From the NCBI GenBank assembly GCA_036733305.1, contig DAINAT010000063.1, forward strand, positions 1 to 19,175: a stretch of 19,175 bases of DNA, given 5' to 3'. Positions 6,592 through 12,964 of the stretch are shown in pieces. The first letter of the stretch is position 1. Each line of letters opens with the position of its first letter. A program made the translations under genes and the position numbers. Source of the DNA: UBA7672 sp036733305. GTDB taxonomy: Bacteria; Pseudomonadota; Alphaproteobacteria; Caulobacterales; Hyphomonadaceae. Below the pieces are notes generated by a model. That model was not told the DNA's origin, did not search any database, and worked only from the letters and a program-made list of their open reading frames with translations.

Positions 6592-9328
6592 TCTGGTCCT
6601 CCAGCCTTTCGACGGAGACCACCCGTTCACCTGCTGCAACGCGCAGCACGCGAACCCCCTGAGTCGCCCGTCCCGCAATGCGGATCTGATCCACGGCGCA
6701 ACGTATCAGCTGCCCCGCATCTGTCACCACCATGATCTCGTCCGAGCCCCCGATCGGGAAGGACGCGACCAGTTTACCATTCTTGGGCAGACGGTGGGCG
6801 ATGAGTCCCTTCCCGCCTCTTCCCGTGCGGCGATAGTCGAAGGCCGATGCGCGCTTGCCCATGCCCTCTTCCGTGAGGGTCAGGATGAACTGTTCAGCCG
6901 CCGACAGAAGCTCGAAGCGCTCGTCCGTCAGCTCGACCTCGCCATTGGCTTCCGCCGAACCGCCGCCATCTTCGCCGTCAGATGCGGTATCCTCTTCCGC
7001 CTCCTCGACAGCTTCGTCGCCTTCGGCGCGGCGAGCTGCGTTCGCGCGCTTGAGGTATGCGCGGGCTTCCGCCGGCGTAACGTCGATCTGGCCAAGCACG
7101 CTCATCGCGATCAACGCATCGCCTGCGCCGAGCTTGATGCCACGCACGCCGGTTGAGGTGCGCCCCGTGAAGACGCGAACATCTTCGACCGAGAAGCGGA
7201 TGCATTGGCCGAGGGCCGTCGTCAGCAGGACGTCGTCTTCAGGCGCGCAGAGCTGCACGTCGACGATGGCGTCGCTGTCATCGTCCAGCTTCATGGCGAT
7301 CTTGCCGGCACGGTTCACCGACAGGAAGTCCGTCAGCAGGTTACGTCGCACGCCGCCAGACTTGGTGGCGAACAGGATGTTCAGCTTGGCGCGCTCTTCC
7401 TCATCCTGCGGCAACGGCATGACGGAGGTGATACGCTCGCCCTGCTTCAGAGGCAGGATGTTGATCAGTGCTTTGCCACGAGCATTCGGCGCGCCCAGCG
7501 GCAGACGCCAGACCTTCTGCTTGTAAGCCATGCCGGTCGAAGAGAAGAACAGGATCTCGGTATGCGTATCGGCAGAGAACAGGCGGATGACGAAATCGTC
7601 TTCCTTGGTTTCCATACCGCCGCGGCCTTTGCCGCCACGGTTCTGCGTACGGTAAGCCGATAGAGCTGTGCGCTTCACATAGCCGCCATGGGTGACCATG
7701 ACGACCATGTCTTCCTTCTCGATGAAGGCTTCATCTTCGAGATCGAGATCGGCCTCAACGAACTCCGAGCGGCGCGGAACGCCGAACTTGTCGCGAATGC
7801 CCGTCAGCTCGCCCTTGATGATCTCCATCACGCGCGCACGCGATGACAGGATATCGAGAAGGTCCTTGATCTGCTCGGCGAGCCCGGAGGCTTCCTTGCC
7901 GATTTCGTCACGACCGAGATTGGTGAGACGCGAGAGTTGCAGCGCGAGGATGGCGCGCGCCTGCTCGTCCGAAAGACGGATCTCGCCCTGCTCGTTGAAC
8001 GTGGTGCGGCGGTCGGCGATCAGGCCGATCAGCGGCGCCATATCCATTGCAGGCCACGGCTTCTCAAGCAGCGCGATGCGAGCGGCATCCGGATCGCTTG
8101 AATACCGGATGATGCGGATGATCTCGTCGATGTTGGCGACAGCGAGCGCAAGACCGATCAACAGGTGCGCGCGGTTGCGAGCCTTGTTGAGCTCGAACTT
8201 GGTGCGGCGTGCGACCACATCTTCGCGGAAACGGATAAAGGCCTGCAGCATGACGCGCAGCGTCATCAGTTCCGGCCGACCGTTGTTCAGCGCCAGCATG
8301 TTGACGCCAAACGATGTCTGCATGGGCGTCAGCCGGAACAGGTTGTTCAGGACGATGTCGGCGGAGCTGTCGCGCTTGATCTCGATCACGACGCGGATGC
8401 CGTTGCGGTCGGATTCGTCACGAAGATCGGAAATGCCTTCGATCTTCTTGTCGCGCACAAGCTCGGCGATTTTTTCGACCATCGAGGCCTTGTTCACCTG
8501 ATAGGGAACCTCGGTGACGATAATCGCTTCGCGACCGCCCTTCAGCGTCTCGATATCCGTCTTGGCGCGCATGATGACGGAGCCACGCCCGGTCATCAGA
8601 CCGTTGCGCGAGCCAGCCCGACCAATGATCAGTCCACCCGTTGGGAAGTCTGGGCCTGGCACGATGTCGAGCAGCGCCATGTCTTCGATGGCCGGGTTCT
8701 CGATCAGCGCGATTGTGGCGTCGATAATCTCGGTGAGGTTGTGCGGGGGGATGTTGGTCGCCATGCCGACGGCGATGCCGCCTGCACCGTTGACCAGCAG
8801 GTTCGGGAATTTGGACGGGAGGACGGTCGGCTCCTGGCGCGAGCCGTCATAGTTGTCCTCGAAGTTGACGGTATCCTTGTCGATATCGTCCAGCATGTTC
8901 GCAGTGACGCGCGCCATGCGGCTTTCCGTGTACCGCATGGCGGCCGGCGGATCGCCGTCGATCGAGCCGAAGTTCCCCTGCCCCTCGATCAGCGGCAGCG
9001 ACATGGAGAATGGCTGCGCCATACGAACGAGCGCGTCATAGATCGATTGGTCGCCGTGCGGGTGCCAGCGACCGATCACGTCGCCGACGATGTTGGCGGA
9101 CTTTCGGAACGCCTTGTCATGCGTGTAGCCGCCTTCGTAGGCGGCAAACAGGATACGGCGGTGAACAGGCTTAAGGCCGTCGCGGACATCCGGAAGCGCA
9201 CGCGAGACGATGACGCTCATCGCGTAATCGAGGTACGACTTCTTCAGCTCGGTGGTGATGGAAATCGGTGCGATTTCGCCCGCGCCATTGGCCTCGGGAG
9301 AAGCCGGTTTTTCAGGTGTATCGCTCAA
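6554..9328 (-). CDS. gyrA: DNA gyrase subunit A
   Basis: GyrA is the DNA-cleaving and rejoining subunit of gyrase, which introduces negative supercoils. The protein has 924 residues, longer than the 875 of E. coli. The catalytic tyrosine is Tyr133 in AAMRYTESR. The quinolone-resistance-determining region reads HPHGDQSIYD, so the position equal to E. coli Ser83 is Gln94, while Asp98 matches Asp87. The GyrA box QNRGGKG starts at residue 562 and introduces the beta-pinwheel C-terminal domain. A Glu/Asp/Gly/Ser-rich insertion lies at about residues 765-803. The start codon is TTG at 9326-9328, because the next methionine lies inside conserved sequence; no clear Shine-Dalgarno sequence is seen. 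gyrA leads the gyrA-coaD-cyclophilin operon and is preceded by 220 non-coding bases. Confidence 0.97.
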   Translation of the reverse strand: MSDTPEKPASPEANGAGEIAPISITTELKKSYLDYAMSVIVSRALPDVRDGLKPVHRRILFAAYEGGYTHDKAFRKSANIVGDVIGRWHPHGDQSIYDALVRMAQPFSMSLPLIEGQGNFGSIDGDPPAAMRYTESRMARVTANMLDDIDKDTVNFEDNYDGSRQEPTVLPSKFPNLLVNGAGGIAVGMATNIPPHNLTEIIDATIALIENPAIEDMALLDIVPGPDFPTGGLIIGRAGSRNGLMTGRGSVIMRAKTDIETLKGGREAIIVTEVPYQVNKASMVEKIAELVRDKKIEGISDLRDESDRNGIRVVIEIKRDSSADIVLNNLFRLTPMQTSFGVNMLALNNGRPELMTLRVMLQAFIRFREDVVARRTKFELNKARNRAHLLIGLALAVANIDEIIRIIRYSSDPDAARIALLEKPWPAMDMAPLIGLIADRRTTFNEQGEIRLSDEQARAILALQLSRLTNLGRDEIGKEASGLAEQIKDLLDILSSRARVMEIIKGELTGIRDKFGVPRRSEFVEADLDLEDEAFIEKEDMVVMVTHGGYVKRTALSAYRTQNRGGKGRGGMETKEDDFVIRLFSADTHTEILFFSSTGMAYKQKVWRLPLGAPNARGKALINILPLKQGERITSVMPLPQDEEERAKLNILFATKSGGVRRNLLTDFLSVNRAGKIAMKLDDDSDAIVDVQLCAPEDDVLLTTALGQCIRFSVEDVRVFTGRTSTGVRGIKLGAGDALIAMSVLGQIDVTPAEARAYLKRANAARRAEGDEAVEEAEEDTASDGEDGGGSAEANGEVELTDERFELLSAAEQFILTLTEEGMGKRASAFDYRRTGRGGKGLIAHRLPKNGKLVASFPIGGSDEIMVVTDAGQLIRCAVDQIRIAGRATQGVRVLRVAAGERVVSVERLEDQSGDETAGKTGGG
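6598..6602 (-). promoter_or_regulatory. Candidate ribosome-binding site for coaD inside gyrA
   Basis: GGAGG on the minus strand with a six-base spacer to GTG at 6589-6591, within the last codons of gyrA. It is the best Shine-Dalgarno/start combination in the coaD frame. The alternative CTG at 6511-6513 has only AGGG five bases ahead of it. Confidence 0.5.
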
Positions 9329-9351
9329 GCAGAAAACGTCCGGATAAGGGG

Positions 9352-9365
9352 CGGCGGCGCCGCCG
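9352..9365. promoter_or_regulatory. GC palindrome in the gyrA leader
   Basis: CGGCGGCGCCGCCG is a perfect 14-base palindrome 24 bases before the gyrA start codon. It could be a protein-binding site or a local structure near the ribosome entry site. No function can be assigned. The AT-rich block at about 9448-9478 further upstream is the most plausible gyrA promoter area, but I cannot fix its elements. Confidence 0.3.
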
Positions 9366-9497
9366 GGATTCGACGCTTTCTTCTAGCCCATTTGTGCGCC
9401 GCCACACAAACGATTCAAACGGTTGATCCACAGGCCTGAGGCTCTGATTTAGCGGTATTTTTTGATACAATTGTCGGGTTTTGGCCTGAGCCGCCCA

Positions 9498-9541
9498 ACG
9501 GAGGTCAGGGAGGAGTGCGAATCCCCTTCCTGACCATCCGT
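9498..9541 (-). terminator. Strong hairpin after the TonB-dependent receptor gene
   Basis: The arms ACGGAGGTCAGG (9498-9509) and CCTGACCATCCGT (9529-9541) pair over twelve positions with one bulged A, and four further pairs (GAGG with CCTT, one wobble) extend the stem. It lies ten bases beyond the receptor's TAG stop on the minus strand. There is no U-tract, so it may be a 3'-end stabilising structure or a factor-dependent terminator. Confidence 0.5.
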
Positions 9542-9551
9542 CAAACAAGCT

Positions 9552-11651
9552 CTAATTGAACGTCCAGCGGGCGCTCAGAAGACCCAGGACCTGCGAGTTG
9601 CGACGCTCGGTCTCGATGTAGCTGAGCGGGTTTACATCGCGCGGGCCGCCATAGACGCGACGCTCGATGTCGAAGCTGTAGGCATCGAAATTGTTCAGCT
9701 CGGCGCGGAGCGTGAAGCCCGGCTCCGGTTTCCACTCGACGAACGAGTTGAAGAAATCACGCAGCTTCAGGTTCTCGATTGCCGTACCCTGATAGTAGCT
9801 CTCGCGCCAACCGCCGAACCAGCCAAGACCAAATGTCAGGTTCAGTTCGGGCAGATCCTGGCGGAAGTTTACATTGATCTTCTCGGGGCGCTGCTCGGAG
9901 AAGCGGCGCTTATCGCCCGTCAGCGGATCGGTGACCTCGCTGTTCTGCCACATCGTATCGACCTTCAGCTCCCCGCCCTCAAGGCCCAGCTTGGCCAACG
10001 GGAGCGTCAGGGTGAACTGGACGAGATCGTTGGTGCCATCGCCAATGTTACCCGGACCTTCGACGAAAATCGTCTCCAGCACGCCGTCATTGTCTGTGTC
10101 GACCTGCACGCGTCGCGGATAGAGATCCGAAACATCGGACACATCTTCATGGCGGAGGGTAAGAACCGCAGCGGCGCCTTCCCAGAAGCGCTTCTCATAG
10201 GCGGCCTCGTAGACCCAGGATTTGCTCGGCTCGAGATCCGAGTTGCCACTGCTTTGCAGACCCGAGTTCAGATCGACTTCGGATGCAAACTGCTGGAAGT
10301 CGAGTTGGCCGACTTCCCGCTCTATGCGGATGCGCAGTTGGTCGGATTCATTGGGCGACCACGAGGCCAGCAGGCGAGGCTTGGGGTATGTGAACGAGCG
10401 CGACTTCTGGATGTCTCCGGATTGTTCGATCTTCGAACGTTCGACGCGAATGCCGGCCTCGAACGACCATTCCTTGGAAGGCCGCCAGGAAGCCTGCCCA
10501 AAGACTTCTCCGCGCAATTCTTCAACCAGCACGTCTGACGAATCCAGCGCGATCGGCGCGCCATTGATCGTCAGTGCGACGTCTTGATCGCGATAGTTGT
10601 AAGCAATCTCCCCGCCGCCCTCAAAGGACAGTTCGGGGGACATCTTGTAACGCAGGACCGAGCGACCGATACGCTCCCCGGCTTCGGCATCGACCTGGAA
10701 GAGCTGCGACGAGGCCGGATTGCCGCCAGATAGATCCGCCACGCGCCCCGTAGAGTCGAGCGTGCCGCTGGACAACTTGAACAGGCCGAGCGTTTCCCAT
10801 TCCAGGTCGGACATCAGGGTCGTGACGTAGTTCACGCCCAGCTCACCGCGCTTGTTGGCGGAGCGACGGACATAGTTCTTGTCACTGACAATCGGCGCGA
10901 TGAAGCGTTGTTCGTTCTTGAATTCGTCCGCCGAAACGAGCGCGTTGAGCGAGAGCGTGCCGCCGAACTGCGGACCTTTGTAGTTGCCGCGGATGCCGTG
11001 CGAGAAGCCATCCCCCTCTGTGCGGGAGTTCTCATACAGATCGAGATTTCCCGTCGTTGGATCGATCGTGGTCCGCCAGCCTGCGCCGACAGAGTCATCC
11101 ATTGAGACGCCGCGGTTGAGCCCGAACTCGAACTGGTGCTCACCCACGCGGCGCGTAGCCGTGTAGTTCCAGCCGGGGATCGTTTTGCCGGTCTTGGCAA
11201 AAAGGAAGCTGCGCACGCCTAGCACTTGCTGGAAGGTGTCAGCCTTCTTGCGGATGACGTTCGCAACAACCGTACGGCCCTGCATGTCGATGCCCGGGAC
11301 GCTACCGCGAATGACTTCGATCCGCTCGACCTGACTGATCGTGATACGGCTGAGCGTGTCGCTCAGTGAGTCTGTTTTGATGGTCGGACGCTGGCCGTCG
11401 ATCAGGACGTTGCCGGCAGCGCCCGCAAAGCCACGAACCTGCTCGCCACCGTCGAAGGTGAAGCCCGGGAGACGCTGGATCATGTCCAGCGCGGTGTTGG
11501 GGCGCGCGGCTGCGAAATCAGCTGGCGTGTAGGCGATCACCCCTTCCCGATCGGCCACGGTGGCAGGCGCCGGCGACTCTTGCGCCAGCGCAGGCGATGC
11601 CAACGCAATCGCGATGATTGACGCCAAACTAAATGAATAGTAGTTCCGCAC
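9552..11651 (-). CDS. TonB-dependent outer-membrane receptor
   Basis: This 699-residue protein should import a scarce solute across the outer membrane using TonB energy. It has a signal peptide (about 23 residues, ending SPALA before QES). A plug domain follows at about residues 40-150 with DMIQRLPGFTFDGGEQVRGF, NVLIDGQRPTIK and ERIEVIRGSVPGIDMQGR. The rest is a beta-barrel of alternating aromatic strands ending LLSARWTFN. The start codon is GTG at 11649-11651, with GGAG seven bases upstream. The substrate is not apparent: no sugar-use, siderophore or heme gene adjoins it, and the neighbours are housekeeping genes. The plug and barrel recall receptors with an OMP_b-brl_3-type barrel, from memory. 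Its own leader with a palindrome suggests independent regulation. Confidence 0.9.
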   Translation of the reverse strand: MRNYYSFSLASIIAIALASPALAQESPAPATVADREGVIAYTPADFAAARPNTALDMIQRLPGFTFDGGEQVRGFAGAAGNVLIDGQRPTIKTDSLSDTLSRITISQVERIEVIRGSVPGIDMQGRTVVANVIRKKADTFQQVLGVRSFLFAKTGKTIPGWNYTATRRVGEHQFEFGLNRGVSMDDSVGAGWRTTIDPTTGNLDLYENSRTEGDGFSHGIRGNYKGPQFGGTLSLNALVSADEFKNEQRFIAPIVSDKNYVRRSANKRGELGVNYVTTLMSDLEWETLGLFKLSSGTLDSTGRVADLSGGNPASSQLFQVDAEAGERIGRSVLRYKMSPELSFEGGGEIAYNYRDQDVALTINGAPIALDSSDVLVEELRGEVFGQASWRPSKEWSFEAGIRVERSKIEQSGDIQKSRSFTYPKPRLLASWSPNESDQLRIRIEREVGQLDFQQFASEVDLNSGLQSSGNSDLEPSKSWVYEAAYEKRFWEGAAAVLTLRHEDVSDVSDLYPRRVQVDTDNDGVLETIFVEGPGNIGDGTNDLVQFTLTLPLAKLGLEGGELKVDTMWQNSEVTDPLTGDKRRFSEQRPEKINVNFRQDLPELNLTFGLGWFGGWRESYYQGTAIENLKLRDFFNSFVEWKPEPGFTLRAELNNFDAYSFDIERRVYGGPRDVNPLSYIETERRNSQVLGLLSARWTFN

Positions 11652-11659
11652 AGACCATC

Positions 11660-11678
11660 TCCGCCACTTTAGGGCGGA
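11660..11678 (-). promoter_or_regulatory. Hairpin overlapping the receptor's ribosome-binding site
   Basis: On the minus strand, TCCGCC-ctaaagt-GGCGGA forms a six-pair stem whose 3' arm includes most of the GGAG Shine-Dalgarno sequence serving the GTG start at 11649-11651. Folding would hide the ribosome-binding site. This could be a translational switch or simply a modest structure; the sequence alone does not decide. Confidence 0.4.
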
Positions 11679-11699
11679 ATCAACCGCCTGACCTTGATT

Positions 11700-11714
11700 T
11701 ATCGATAATCGATA
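11700..11714. promoter_or_regulatory. Palindromic operator candidate upstream of the TonB-dependent receptor
   Basis: TATCGAT-a-ATCGATA is a perfect 15-base odd palindrome, 48 bases before the receptor start. On the minus strand TTGCGC lies 17 bases before TATCGA, a weak -35/-10 pair in which the palindrome would overlap the -10. A dimeric repressor binding here would block transcription. No regulator gene is adjacent. Confidence 0.45.
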
Positions 11715-11760
11715 TGACCGGTCAGCGCAAGCAGCTCAATTGGGGTCTTTTCTGGGCAGC

Positions 11761-12886
11761 CTAGTCGAGGTCCTCGACGACGGTCTCGGGGCCCAGCTTC
11801 TGCGATAGCGACGCTGCGAGAAACTCGTCCAGGTCCCCGTCCAGCACGCCCTGCGTATCTGACGTTTGAACGCCGGTGCGCAGGTCTTTGACCATCTGAT
11901 AGGGCTGCAGAACGTAGGAGCGGATCTGCCTACCCCAGCCGATCTCGGTCTTGGAGTCGGCTTCGGCTTGCGCCACAGCCTCGCGCTTTTTCAACTCCAT
12001 CTCGTAGATCCGGGCGCGCAACATGTCCCACGCCTTGGCGCGGTTCTTGTGCTGTGAACGCTCAGCCTGCACAGCCACAACGATGCCAGTCGGCGCATGG
12101 GTCAGACGCACAGCCGAGTCCGTCTTGTTGATGTGCTGACCGCCGGCGCCCGAGGCGCGATAGGTGTCCGTCCGGACGTCGCTCTCCTTGATGTCGACGA
12201 CGATCGTGTCGTCGATCACCGGATAGACCCAAACAGAGGCGAAGCTGGTGTGGCGGCGCGCGTTGGAGTCGTAAGGCGAAATCCGCACGAGACGGTGCAC
12301 GCCGCTCTCGCTCTTCAGCCAGCCATAAGCGTTCTCGCCCTTGATCAGCATAGTCGCCGACTTGATACCGGCCGTGTCGCCGGAATGCTCGTCGATCTCT
12401 TCGATCTTGTAGTTGTGAGCGTTGGCGTAGCGGACATACATGCGTCGCAACATCGACGCCCAGTCCTGGCTCTCTGTTCCGCCTGCGCCAGAGTTCACCT
12501 CGATATAGCAGTCGTTCGCGTCGACTTCGCCGGACAGCAGGGCTTTCAGCTCGGCGTCTTTCGCCTTGCCCACCGCCGAGCGGATGCTTGCGCCGACTTC
12601 CGCCAGCGCTGACTGATCGCCCTCCGCCTCCGCCATCTCCCAAAGCTCGACAGCGTCATTCGCTTCGCGCTCGAGCATCCGAATATCGTCCATCGCAGAC
12701 TCGATGCGGTTGCGTTCCCGCATCATCGGCTGGGCTTTGACGGGATCGTTCCAGAAGTCCGGACGCTCAGAGAGCGCGTTCAGTTCGGCCAGACGTTTCT
12801 CAGCGAAACCCCAGTCAAAGACGCCTCCGCAGCAAGCTGATCGACTGCCGGATCGTCTCGACCATGTTTTCGAGTTCAGGAGTCAT
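11761..12886 (-). CDS. prfB: Peptide chain release factor 2 (programmed +1 frameshift)
   Basis: RF2 reads UGA and UAA stop codons and triggers peptide release. The first 23 codons run from ATG at 12884-12886 (MTPELENMVETIRQ...LLRRRL) to an in-frame TGA at 12815-12817. The main frame resumes after a +1 shift with DWGFAEKRLAELN and ends at 11761, giving 374 residues; E. coli RF2 has 365. The GGQ peptidyl-hydrolysis motif is at 248-250 in YRASGAGGQHINKT, with Ala244 at the position equal to E. coli residue 246. The stop-recognition tripeptide is Ser203-Pro-Tyr rather than the textbook Ser-Pro-Phe. Without the shift a caller would start at an internal methionine at 12726 and lose the N-terminal 53 residues. 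The gene lies 78 bases downstream of mrcA. Confidence 0.96.
12814..12829 (-). promoter_or_regulatory. RF2 programmed +1 frameshift site
   Basis: On the minus strand the sequence is CGG AGG CGT CTT TGA C. This matches the classic signal: a Shine-Dalgarno-like GGAGG three bases before the slippery CTT, then TGA followed by C. When RF2 is scarce, ribosomes pause at UGA and slip from CUU to UUU, making more RF2; when it is plentiful, they terminate after 23 residues. The layout is the same as E. coli prfB, with stop codon 24 here against codon 26 there. Confidence 0.95.
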
Positions 12887-12926
12887 AGGCTTGCTTTCAG
12901 CAGCGGCACGCGCTGCGCGGTAAAGG

Positions 12927-12948
12927 CCGGGAGGCATAAGCCGCCCGG
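12927..12948 (-). terminator. Hairpin between mrcA and prfB
   Basis: The arms CCGGGaGGC and GCCgCCCGG form an eight-pair stem with one A-G mismatch around an ATAA loop. On the minus strand it follows the mrcA stop by 16 bases and is followed by CCTTTA, a very short U-run. It may be a weak terminator or attenuator separating mrcA from prfB. Confidence 0.45.
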
Positions 12949-12964
12949 TAAAGAACGCCAGCGT

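Noticed and set aside
9367..9416. Two GANTC (CcrM-type) sites in the gyrA leader
   Set aside because: About one such five-base site is expected by chance in a gap this size, so two are not meaningful on their own.
8165..9439. Long plus-strand open frame opposite gyrA (424 codons)
   Set aside because: It is the shadow of gyrA. The composition is typical of antisense high-GC reading and shows no domain.
9503..9536. tRNA 3'-half remnant or attachment site (GTGCGAATCCCC followed by CCTGACCA looks like a T-arm and acceptor end)
   Set aside because: The upstream bases give no D-arm or anticodon arm, and the acceptor-like arm pairs with a segment only 20 bases upstream. It is a simple hairpin, and no integrase lies nearby.
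12726..12886. prfB as a truncated or frameshifted pseudogene
   Set aside because: The break falls exactly at the known programmed site CTT TGA C with its internal Shine-Dalgarno sequence, and both sides match RF2.
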